Of a stretch of DNA of 64,000 nt, positions 43,001 through 52,859 are shown piece after piece (the first letter of the stretch is position 1; each line of letters starts with the position of its first letter). Made by a program: the position numbers and the translations under genes. Source of the stretch: Marthasterias glacialis (taxonomy: Eukaryota; Echinodermata; Asteroidea; Forcipulatida; Asteriidae); the NCBI GenBank assembly GCA_911728455.2, contig OU452222.1, forward strand, positions 20,656,559-20,720,558, in the 5' to 3' direction. Below the pieces are notes generated by a model, which searched no databases, had not been told where the DNA came from, and saw only the letters and a program-made list of their open reading frames with translations.

Positions 43001-44698
43001 GGATACAAGTTGACTTCAGCCACAATGTGCAAATCACAGGTCTAATCACACAGGGATATATTTATGATACACACTACTATGTCAAGACGTACACGCAGTT
43101 GCGAGTAGGCCTAATGACGCTCAGTCATGGCGTGATGTGACCTCACAAGATGGAACACGTCAACAGGTAATTGGAAACAATATAAATATATTCATTTATT
43201 TATTGAAAAAGTTCGAGCAGTTTATAGAGAAAAATTGCAAAAAGCGTTAGAAATTATGTTTTTCTTTGTTCTGTCCTAAATAATTGTATACAAATTATCA
43301 ACCAGTCGTTTTAATGACACATTGACTCAGAAACAATATGGATTCCATGTGTATCTCCCATAGCATAAGAACTCATTTTTTGATTATATTACAACGAAAC
43401 GTAACAAAAGAACCTCCAATGAAACAGCATCACACACACACAATCAAACTACAATAATTTAAAGTGTCCGAAAACCTGCTCTCAAATATGAAAATGGCGG
43501 CGGTTTTAAAGATTTCTTGTTATTAACTACACGATCAAAAAAGAATGTCTACAAATTCAAAGTTGCAACGAAAATGTTATGGGAAATTTTGGGCACGGAT
43601 GGACCCTTATGGGGCATTTTACACAAGGGAACAAAGGACCCCACAAGGTTTTCTTTGTTCAACTTGGACCACACAGAGGAATTCTTCAGAAAAGGGAAGA
43701 ATAGTCCAGCAATCCAGGACCCCACAAACACCATCCAAAATGTGTGTACCCTAAGTGTTTACCGTCTGGTTCTTTGACTAGGTTGGTCAAACAGTTCCCA
43801 GGCGTCTTGACCCCAGAGTCAACTGATTGTACAAGTATGATTCAATCAGGCTTTCTATTATATTTGGTGATTTTTCCGTGTGACATGTTGAGCCCAGAAT
43901 GGCTATCCTACATAAAGACCCTGAACGACAGCTTGCGCCGTCCCCAACTCCAATAACGGGACATTTCGGTTCTAAAACCCGGTGTGGAAGGAGATTCTGT
44001 CCGGCAAGAGATTCTGTCCGGGTACACGGCGAATTGTGTACTAACTCCTTCTGATAGCGCCCTCTTTTGAATAAACTCCTCCAGCCCACGCTAATTTACC
44101 GTATGGTGGACACATTACCCTAGGACAGAATAGCCTATGACACCGGTTCCCTTAACAAGAAATGAGATCGACTGGTTAGATCGATCAGTGTGGCTTCCAC
44201 CTACTAAGTGTAAATTAATTTGTTATAAATTATTTAGATCTTCAGTTGCTGTGGGGGGGGGGGGGGGAAACGCCGGTCTGTGGGGTTTACGCCAGGTACG
44301 AAGATGCAATTAAGTTCAAACGATTCTTTTTTTAAACTTAAGGAATCAACAGTTGTTTGCGTTTTTCGTTAAATTCCCTGGTATCATAACTCAACTTGGG
44401 TACAATAGAGCCCATGTGACACTCATCCAGTCTAAGAAACTGAAGAGCCCTCAACGTTCACTCTCTTCAACAATATTCTTCAAAAACTTCAAACGATTAC
44501 TAGAGACAAATAATTCGACAATCTATAATTTAACTCTTTCAACAGTTTACCGGTAATAGTGATGGAGTTAACCTTGCGACGATCAAGTTCGATGAAGCTT
44601 TGTACGCGAGATACATACGTATTCTACCCACTTCATGGAACAAAGATGATAAAAACGAAAATTGTTGTATGTATTTTGAGGTATTAGGACGTAATTAA
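40025..44698 (+). CDS. Secreted discoidin (F5/8 type C) protein with Thr-rich tandem repeat; frameshift in exon 4
   Basis: Exons are 40025-40184, 40586-40900, 41175-41297, 42962-43166 and 44546-44698. Phases match at every joint. The start is ATG 40025, after an in-frame stop at 40007. Residues 1-15 (MLLLGVTFGGHVTLA) look like a short signal peptide. A Cys-containing region (SCSYPSETRDRVCIPQ) follows, then from about residue 115 four copies of TETTRLVDGTA, probably an O-glycosylated stalk. A discoidin domain follows from about 160: DKPLGMENGDIPDASI, TPWCANKNDDAPWIQVDF, then RYIRILPTSWN and FEVLG at the end. Such domains bind membrane lipids or glycans. In exon 4 the frame breaks at about 43108-43116 (gtaggcctaatgac). 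After it NDAQSWRDVTSQDG resumes in another frame, so the literal reading ends at TGA 43138. One base appears lost. This could be an assembly error or a recent pseudogene. The donor of exon 1 (gtgaag) is weak. Confidence 0.8.
40768..40890 (+). repeat. 33-bp coding minisatellite, four copies
   Basis: The unit 'acagaaactacccgtttggt' plus 13 bases encodes TETTRLVDGTA. The first three copies are nearly identical and the last has diverged. It lies in exon 2 of the discoidin gene, and the unit length keeps the frame. Confidence 0.95.
41448..41629 (-). mobile_element. 182-bp element with inverted ends around a hammerhead-like hairpin
   Basis: The ends TAACTAGTAAACTTGC and GCAAGTTTACTAGTTA are exact complements, with 'gggtgcagccatg' and 'catggttgtacc' continuing the pairing. 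The interior on the minus strand has CTGAAGA, the hairpin GAGCAG-agtatg-CTGTTC, then GAAACGTC (41523-41556). The same motif follows a Penelope-like tail at 47204-47238. It lies in intron 3 of the discoidin gene. Confidence 0.65.
41630..42365. repeat. Dispersed repeat R4 with internal duplications
   Basis: Blocks of 'ccagtggtca.ctggtggtcagtagtggtcattttat' and 'tttgtgaca.ctgccctatcta' recur two or three times. The ends 'cagccctgcgaagcaggctg' and 'ctgatattcgtgcttcgtgaagcac' resemble those at 62168-62490. It lies in intron 3 of the discoidin gene. Confidence 0.65.
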
Positions 44699-45049
44699 TT
44701 TATAAGAACACGGCAGTTGTTTAAAGTCAAACTGTATATAAAGCAAATTAAGTTTTTGATGGCACATTTTTTAGATTTTGTAGTGCAATAATGTCATCCT
44801 CTTTTTGTAAAGCTGTTCTTGGGAATTTAAGTCCATTAAAAAGATAAACGGAACTGATACAGATCTGCCCAATGGTAGATTTCGAAGTGCCGAAAGTGTC
44901 ACGGGGCCATAATTTGACTCCTATTTGAAAGCAACACTCAAGTGGTGCATGGATTGAACACATAATGAAGACAGGAAGAAAGCTAATGAAAAGTGAAAAT
45001 AATGCACGTACGTTACACGTCCCTATGCCCGACATGGAATCCTATGTCC
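44699..45049. other. 3' flank of the discoidin gene; nothing recognised
   Basis: No AATAAA is seen immediately downstream. A minus-strand ORF at 44748-45035 has no recognisable domain. Confidence 0.35.
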
Positions 45050-45265
45050 GACCCAACGTATCAGACGAACAATTAGGTCTGACCAATTATTGCGTCCACT
45101 GACATAACGGGTCGGACATAATGGTTCACTGGATAAAACGGGTCGGAAGTAATGGTTTGTTGGGACACAATGGGTCGGACGTAATGGTTTGTCGGACACA
45201 ATGGGTTTGGACATAATGGTTTAACATTTTGTTGTCGCACATAATGGTCCATGTCCGACACAATG
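45050..45265. repeat. Degenerate minisatellite built on 'ggtcggacataatggttt'
   Basis: The words 'gtcgga', 'taatggtt' and 'acacaatgg' recur six to eight times with variable spacing. Confidence 0.8.
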
Positions 45266-45904
45266 GTGCGTAACACACGTACAATGGACTGATCTCTCGG
45301 GGAACACTTAAACAATGAAATAACGTAAACGCCGAACACGTCAGCTCACCTATAATTTTTTAGAGATCGGTGTAAGTCAATGATAATCTTTATGAATCCA
45401 CATTCTTCAAAGGGTCTGTATAGCTTTGAGTCCCGTTTGCTCTATATACCATGACCGATATGTCGCAGAGGGAGCCCCCCCCCCAATGTTCCCATTCTCT
45501 AACAAACTCTTCCCCTCCTGTACAGAAGCACCTCCCCTAAAATCCTCAGAAGAATTCTAGAGATTTCTAGAACACAATGAATACACAATAGGAGGAGTGG
45601 GGTACACCCTGGCACATATCGAGCACCAAATGTTGCTATAAATGGACACCGAGGATACATTCACATACCGTGAATAAGATGTGGCTTGTCTCTACGTTTT
45701 TTTGACTTCAAAGGGCGTACGATATCAATTCAATTCCATATTCATAAAATAAAGCATTATACGGCACAGTATTGCCGTATAGCTTTTTTACGTCAAGATA
45801 GTCTGATATATTTATTATTATGTATGTGTATTATTAAGTATACGCTATTTGAACTTTTAATGTTGCACTTTGTCTTGGAAGAATATTGCCATTTCTTCTG
45901 CAGT

Positions 45905-46285
45905 GGTGCGCCGCAGTGGCGTAACTAAGGGGGGGGGGGGGGGTGCAGGGGCATGCAGGGGCACGTACTCCCGGGTGCCCCCCATTTGAAATCTGGACTT
46001 TTGAGGTAAAAAAAAAATGACCAGAATAAAATGTTGCATTTGATGAGCTTTCATGTTGTAATTTCAATTTTTTTAATTTCAATTTTTGTTGTATTATTTC
46101 ACGCAGTATATATTTGTTTTACCTCAACACATCAGAAGAGCGATGAAAAGGGGCTTGTTTTGAAAAAGTACTAACGGAAACTTCAGTTTTAATTGGCCAA
46201 AACTAGGTGCCCCTCTAGGAAAAGTGGTGCCCCTTTTTCCCCCCAACAAATTTGTGTACCCTAGTTACGGTGCTGGTACATGCAC
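45905..46285. repeat. Dispersed repeat R1, copy 2
   Basis: It begins with 'cagtggcgtaactaagg' and a G run, then matches 26383-26692 throughout. Confidence 0.8.
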
Positions 46286-46563
46286 CGACAATGAGTTTAA
46301 GGTACGTAGTGTTTTGAACAGTTACTATGCACCTATATGAATTGGGGATTTTTTCTGTTTAAATTATACAAAATGCACATTATCCTTTAAATGCAATTTT
46401 TTTTCTTCAAAATTTGTTGGAAAATAAATAATAAATAAATAAACTGGGGGTGAAACCCTGGACTCAAAACACATTGTTATCTAAAGCATTTTCTATATAA
46501 TTTATTTGTGTCATTTATTTGTCAAAGCGCCTTTGATTATGGATACCGGCGCTTTATAAATTG

Positions 46564-46565
<2 letters not shown>

Positions 46566-46640
<75 letters not shown>

Positions 46641-46660
46641 GTTGGTTGGTTGGTTGGTTG
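46566..46660. repeat. (ATTG)n and (GTTG)n microsatellite
   Basis: About 17 'attg' units followed by about six 'gttg' units. Confidence 0.97.
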
Positions 46661-46784
46661 GAAACAAATCTCATGTCGAATTACCGTGGTAATCTATCTC
46701 TCAAGTCGACTTGTTTTATGAAATAATTCGAGTTTTTGAGATAATTTATCTGACAAAGAGGAATTACTGAGATGATTAGACGAT

Positions 46785-47330
46785 ATTAAAGGGGCTATGT
46801 CATGATTATAGCAGCAAATGGAATAACCCAGTTACTACATAACCCAGTCTTTTTCCTGTATCTGGGTAGAGATTTCTTACGGTATACTAGTTTTCTCATC
46901 ATCAAACATTTCCACGAACAAGACCACCAGATCAACTGGAAGCAAGCACAACTCATCGCCCCTGACAAGTTCTGGCGCCAGCGCAGAATCAGGGAAGCCG
47001 TCGAGATCAAGTCCCACAACACTGTCCCACAATACATTCTGGCCACCCTTTCACCTGCAGCTCACCACACAACACTGACACATTCCAGTGCACACACAGG
47101 CAGCAGCCAACTCCCACGCATCACTGGTTAACAACAACTTGGATCCTTCCCGCCCAAATGTGCATCCCTCCAACCCAACTTAAGTTTCATCATCAGTAGT
47201 ACTCCAGAAGACGAACAGAGTATACTGTTCGAAACGTCGAGACCACTCTTTTCAGAGCCACTACTCCTCTTAAAAGAGATTTTGACATGGTTATACCCGC
47301 AAATTTGACTAGTTTACTAGTTATAGTTTC
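46785..47330 (+). mobile_element. Penelope-like retroelement 3' tail with hammerhead-like hairpin
   Basis: After a fragment of the TTAAAGGGG MITE end (46786-46808), the frame at 46890-47040 reads IIKHFHEQDHQINWKQAQ and then FWRQRRIREAVEIKSHN. This fits the C-terminal tail I associate with Penelope-like and related retroelements. The continuation is degraded. Downstream lies CAGAAGA, GAACAG-agtata-CTGTTC, GAAACGTC (47204-47238), then 'cccgcaaatttgactagtttactagttatag', matching the ends of the 41448-41629 element. There is no RT domain, so this is a 5'-truncated copy. Confidence 0.6.
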
Positions 47331-49810
47331 CCATCATAGTCAAGTTTGAAGCCCCCTGACGGATGTTACTTTTCCTGTCAATAGTCCACGGGAGGAAACT
47401 TCTTATGACCAAGACATGAGAGTGAACCACCGACCGGGCACTGCGCACTCCCCTGTCTATTACGGCAAGGTTTGCCGTATGCTAGCAGTAGCACACTCAA
47501 GTCCACCAAATAGAACATTATCGTTACGAACTCCATGGTAAATGCTACGGAAACAACACTCAACAGCTGCTTTTAATGTACGACCTATTAGACTTTCAAA
47601 AAACGTTGTAGTTGCAAAACGTTTCACATGTTATACCTATATATAAATCCTATAGAAAAGAATTCCATTAAAGCTGAAGTCCTTCTAGATTCATTTTAAT
47701 CCAGTTAACTTGTTATAGAAGAGTGAACCTGTTCTAATTTCATTGATTGTATGTCTGAAAGATGAACAGTGTTGAAGGGTCGTTTTTTTTGTTTGTTTGT
47801 TTACAATTCTAACCGATTGGTAGGCCTACCCATGCACACTGTGTATAATTTACTCGGTTCTGGGCGTGACCGAAATAATTTAAGAAAATTTCTCACAAAA
47901 GCTGTAATCATGTGTAATTTGGGGTTCCCTTTGGTTGCCGATAACTAGTTTGCAATACAAGCGTACCAGAATTCAAAAGCCGAATTCGTAAAACATGACG
48001 GTAATTCAACTTTAATTAGTTTAACAAGTTGGAAACAATCTGTGTGTATCTAGTAGTGTTTATTTTATTGACCAATAACTCCATGTGAAATATTTACAAA
48101 ACATCATTTAAAGCGAACAAATCACAGTCTCAATTTAAATAGTAATGATTGCACGTTTAAGGCCTGTTTGACGGTCAACAAAGACTAATTTAAATGTTAA
48201 ATTATTACCGGTATTTTTACGGGGTTATAGGGAAACATTATTAGCATTCGTTTGATACATTGAACGAAGAATCCGTTAAGTATGGTGGCCCCGAAGGGAT
48301 ACCGAACATGAATATTGGCGTCAATATTTGTGACAAATTTCGTTTCTTGTGCCCAAGTCGTAAATATTAACGCTATATTCATGACTTCGAGTCAAGTCTT
48401 AAAATTGTTCATGAAATTTGGCGTCAATATTTACGAGATTGATTTTTGTCTCTCGTTTGCGTCGCCTTTTTTTTTTTAGCCCGTTGCACTTTATTCCCGT
48501 CGCGCTATTTTTCCATCGCATATTTTCATTGGCATTGTTTTTTTTGGTCGCATTTTCCGGTCGCATTTATTATAATCATATTTTGTAGCGTCGTATTTCT
48601 TATTATTTTTTACCCCTACCATATTTTTGTCCGTAACTTGTTATTGCTGCATCCGATTATCTCTGAGCTTCCTGAGTTCTCCTTATAGTTATCTATAGGA
48701 TTATACTTTTAAAAGTTCTTTTACCGAGGTTAACTGTTACCATGGCAACCATTTGTTTGACCTTGTGCCAAACGTTTTTTGTTTGTTTTTGTTTTACTTG
48801 GCTTCACAACAAGAATTAATAAATGAATTACACTAACGGGTGTTGTCGAGCGACTTTACAACTGACCTCGATTAATGGGATGTTTTGTTTTTCTTCTTTT
48901 TCCATCCCTAAGATTTTGTCACAGCTAGCTGAACATTTTAAAAACTACGTTTAATTTCGGTTGAATGCCATTAGCTTCAACGGCTCATGCGTCAATAATA
49001 GTGATAGAATAATAAAACATTTAATTTAAAGCGAAACCATTCTTCCACAAATAGTTATGACATTCATTTATTATACAGGATTGGCCATGGGCTATATCAA
49101 AAATAAATTCAACATTTTTTAATCCGATGGCGGCTTTGAAAAAACTAATGTTAATTTTAAACTAGACAAATGTTTTGGTCTCAAATGTTGCCGTGTTAGA
49201 ACCATTTTTGTATCTCAAAACTACAGCTCTTTTTTCGATTAAGCAAAAGTAAAAATTCTCGCAAATTGTGTCACTAGTAATCAGTAAAAATAATCTCTGT
49301 TTGTTTAAACAGTGATCCCACTTTCAAGAGCTGATGGATAAAAAGCAAACTGCAAGTCTGTCTGCGAACACAAAATGTCAGATAACTCGTCATAAACAAC
49401 GTAAGCCTAAACATTTCGGCATACGCCCTTTTGGAGAAGGCTCCGTCAGTAAATATTTTGAAAACATACACTTTTGGTACGGGCTTTTGAACAGGCAGAC
49501 GGTCCGCAAGCCAGAGCCAAAGTCTCAGCTGTAAAATGGCCGTAAATTTATAATAGTTACAAGATTCAATGTTGCTTTTTAAAACCCTTGTGTCAGCCAC
49601 AAGATGATTAAATTCAGCAGGTACTACCAAATTATGGCAATACCCTTTTTTCAATGGGCCAAAAAAGCCAAGATTCGATGTAATCCTCATCCCGGATATA
49701 CCCCCACTAGCCTGTAGACTTTAATTGGCCAGACCCTAACCACTGCAGAGTAAAGAGTGTTGAAAGACAGCAGCCACCTGTCTCCATACAGTAATTGATT
49801 GACCCCTGTG
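47331..49810. other. Intergenic, no gene seen
   Basis: AT-rich. The 138-codon minus-strand ORF at 49274-49690 shows no domain, signal peptide or splice context that I can support. Confidence 0.4.
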
Positions 49811-50294
49811 TTAAAGGGACACACCGGCTTACTTTTTACCTAATGCAGTGATGTAAAATAACAGACAATAATATTTACATGGTTGTTGTAAAAAAATCAT
49901 CAAAATATCACGTAACTAACGAAAAATGTGTAAAAAACAAAACACGGTCAAAGGTCAGCTTATACGCTTTTCCAGCCGTTGCAACTGTCAAGTTTACGTG
50001 ACAATGTTGCGCAATGTTGTAAGTAGACTGGTGCTCTGTTTAAGTATGAATTATTACAATATCGAGGCATGGGGATCCAAACTTCATATCCATCCAGCAC
50101 AAATTCACGTATAAATAAAAACAAAAACATAATCGTCGTCGTGGTGCTGTATACGTCTGATTATTCAGACATAGCACGCCCTATTATGCTCTTCCAGCCA
50201 TCCCCCCCCCCCCCCTTGTCAAATGTCAGTGATTCTGCCTCTTGTACAATTTTCAAATTCACGTGTAAATAAAAAACAGACATAAACGGACAGT

Positions 50295-50651
50295 TTGTAT
50301 TCTGTGTACGACGAACTGGACGAACTTACTTGCAATGGAGAACGTTTCTTCGACATCCAAGGATCGGTACAAAAAAACATCGCAAGGAAAAACCAGAAGG
50401 CGGTCCAACGAAAAGTAAAAAGTAAACAAAAAAACACGATAAATCCAAAGGGAAAGCCAGCATGTGCCAAGCGAGCCTCCCACCTTCGCTGCAAACGGAT
50501 TGCCTTTCTCCTGGCAGCTTTAGCGATGGCATTCTCCCGTTTTTCGGGCGATGACTTCACTGGCCGGCCGCAGCCACCGCCACCGTTTTTTTGTTGTTGC
50601 GGCGATCGGGGGGGTGGGTGGACATTATGCAGTTATCATAGAAGTAGATAG
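50295..50651 (+). CDS. Small basic ORF in family C transposon, conserved in both copies
   Basis: It begins MYSVYDELDELTCNGERFFD, then has a Lys/Arg-rich centre (VQKNIARKNQKAVQRKVK), CAKRASHLRCKRIAFLLAAL and a Pro-rich end (GRPQPPPP). The copy at 31972-32277 keeps the same frame across an indel in the A-rich segment, differing in length by one residue there. I do not recognise a family, and expression is unproven. It may be a captured host fragment or a chance frame. Confidence 0.3.
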   Translation: MYSVYDELDELTCNGERFFDIQGSVQKNIARKNQKAVQRKVKSKQKNTINPKGKPACAKRASHLRCKRIAFLLAALAMAFSRFSGDDFTGRPQPPPPFFCCCGDRGGGWTLCSYHRSR

Positions 50652-50670
50652 ATCAGCTGTATGGGATAAA

Positions 50671-50709
50671 CCATGGAGGTAGAAATTAGTCTAATTTCTA
50701 CCTCCATGG
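50671..50709. repeat. 19-bp perfect hairpin with one-base centre
   Basis: CCATGGAGGTAGAAATTAG, a T, and the exact complement. It lies inside the family C transposon. Confidence 0.9.
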
Positions 50710-51367
50710 ATAAACATTGCCCGTCGTCGTCCTGCGTGTGTGTATAAACGCAGGCAGCACGTTACAATAGTTAGGGGATAATAGCTAGGGGTACAGACTA
50801 AAACAGTCGTAAAAACGTAATTGTTGGTCTGGCACCCTACCCCTCCGACAAGCTCCTAAGCTTACGGCTAGACCGGCAAGCTGGGGAGTTCATGCCCCGG
50901 GGTTGTCCTTTAGCCCCACGAGACACAGCACCGGCTGTACGGGATATGCCCCAAGGTTTACGTTCCGCTAGCTCCCACGCTGGTGCGCCGTAAAACACGC
51001 TTCGGTTGCACGGACTCTCTGAATGCGAATATTACGTTCGATTTTTCATCATTATTTACAAATTGTATCAATATTCTGAATACACAGTCTTTTTTGTCAA
51101 ATACTCGTAAATAATTGTAAAAATAAAGATTTAAATTTGGTTCAGTAATTTACTTTTATACGGTAAAACTAACTCCGAAGATCACGTGATTTATCCGAAC
51201 CACTTTTTTGGTTCGGATAAATCGTTTTTTGAAAAATGCTTGAAAACGGCAAAACTTGGTGGTTTCTTTTAGGAACCATTCTTCTCCATTCCTGGAAGAC
51301 CTTTTAAGTCATATGTTGGCCTGTTTTGTAGCCCAAATAGCCCAACGAAGCCGGTGTGCCCCTTTAA

Positions 51368-51785
51368 GGATCCTTTGCACAGGGCGGTATGCACTTTGCA
51401 AAACAACTTGCGGCACACACTGATCGTAAATAACACAAGTCTAAGTCTTGACTGGCACTCCAATTCACCCCATGGTCATTTATTATAGCTTTGGGCTTGC
51501 AGGGGGGGGGGGGGGGTATTGACCTAAAAGACATCATCTTGCGGTTACGCAGCGTAAAGTTTTCATTGCGGATGACCTCTGGCCAGGGCAACACATTTAA
51601 CTTACAATACACCACTATCTTTCGTAGCATAAACGATGATTAATAAAGTGAAAAACAATCTGTCATACGATAAAACCCAGATGTCATAAAACGCAGTTGC
51701 AAGTTTCTATCACGTGTCAAAAACTGTAAAAAAAAAAAACAGCCACAAAAAAATGTAAACCTCAGCCATGGTTTCAAAAATTGCC
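51368..51785. other. Intergenic, nothing recognised
   Basis: A G run lies at about 51500-51515. No supported gene. Confidence 0.4.
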
Positions 51786-51932
51786 ATAGATTTGCAAGAT
51801 TCAGATAAACTTTCACAGATTTGCAAGATTCAGATAAACTTTCACAGATTTGCAAGATTCAGATAAACTTTCACAGATTTGCAAGATTCAGATGAACTTT
51901 CACAGATTTGCAAGATTCAGATAAACTTTCAC
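51786..51932. repeat. 29-bp tandem repeat, five copies
   Basis: The unit 'agatttgcaagattcagata' plus 'aactttcac' recurs five times with almost no change. Confidence 0.95.
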
Positions 51933-52859
51933 AGTACATAAATGTTGCTTTTTAATTACAACGCATTAACTGCTATACTATTTTTCGTAGCTAAGTGAAA
52001 AATACCACATACTGGTAATGCTGTTAACGGTATACCGTAAAAATGCAGTATTACGGTTCTCTATTGCGTGTTGTAACAAGTCAAACCGTTAAAAAAGAAT
52101 GAAAAAATTGTCATCTGCCCTTTGCAGGCTAATGTAAAACTACAACTGCATTTTTCGACATGGACAAAAAAGCTCAATAAAAAACGAAATAAATTTCTTG
52201 CCGACTGTTTGACCTTTTCTCAATACATTGCTAAGACTTTGTTGTGATTTATACATCGCAGCACCTCTAAAGGCCTTACTACAAGAATGTAATGCTTTAA
52301 TTATTGAATTTTTCTTTTATGAAACATGTGCAAAATTAAAGTCTTTATACATAAGTACCGGTACATGATTTGTAACAATCAGTAAAATAATAAATTATTC
52401 AGTTCGAACGCTCACTGATTAAAAAAGTTTTTTACCAGAACCAACCATCCAGATCTCCGTCTAAAGTGCTCGCCTCAATTAGTGTCAACGTGGACGGTCA
52501 AGTAATCCGCTCTGCCCATCGTTTCGTCTGGAAATACAATGTGAGTAAAACAAAAATTTCAGTTAGTAAGCAAACAATGCACTGGTTTTGTTTGTGCTTT
52601 TTTACTTATAGTAATTTTTATTCCATTGACCATTCTTATAGTTAGATGTCTCATTTTGTACCAAAACCTTTTTATCGCTGTGTCCAAACTAGATCATCGT
52701 TAATTACGGAAGAATTGAATCTGCTTGGTCATTTCTAAATCCTTAAAAAATAACAATGACGTTTTTTTCAAAGTTGTTGTTTTAATAAAAAGAAAAGAAA
52801 AAGAGGCTAATTCAAACTCACTCTAAATTTCTTTCTTTAATTAATTTAGGAATTTGTTT

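Larger units (their letters stand above)
49811..51367 (+). mobile_element. Transposon family C, full-length copy with TTAA ends, 1557 bp
   Basis: The left end TTAAAGGGACACACCGGCTT and the right end AAGCCGGTGTGCCCCTTTAA are inverted repeats with one mismatch. TTAA at both tips suits a TTAA target duplication (piggyBac-type), although no transposase is encoded. The 5' half is shared with 31552-32290. Inside are the ORFs at 49926-50114 and 50295-50651, a C run at 50202-50214, a near-perfect hairpin at 50671-50709, a GC-rich stretch at 50810-51000 and a short inverted repeat around 51190-51222. Confidence 0.85.

Noticed and set aside
43517..43777. 86-codon ORF in intron 4 of the discoidin gene
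   Set aside because: No domain, and it is not flanked by usable splice sites in the phase of exons 4 and 5.
49274..49690. 138-codon minus-strand ORF
   Set aside because: No domain, no signal peptide, no splice sites, and it lies in repeat-like AT-rich DNA.
51786..51932. CRISPR-like array from regular repeats
   Set aside because: The 29-bp units are directly tandem with no spacers, and the genome is eukaryotic.
52439..52540. Possible 34-codon plus-strand exon (ISVNVDGQVIRSAHRFVWKY) with acceptor and gtgagt donor
   Set aside because: The splice sites look fair, but the left part overlaps a dispersed repeat (cactgattaaaaaagttttttaccag) related to 33880-33910, and no partner exon was found.
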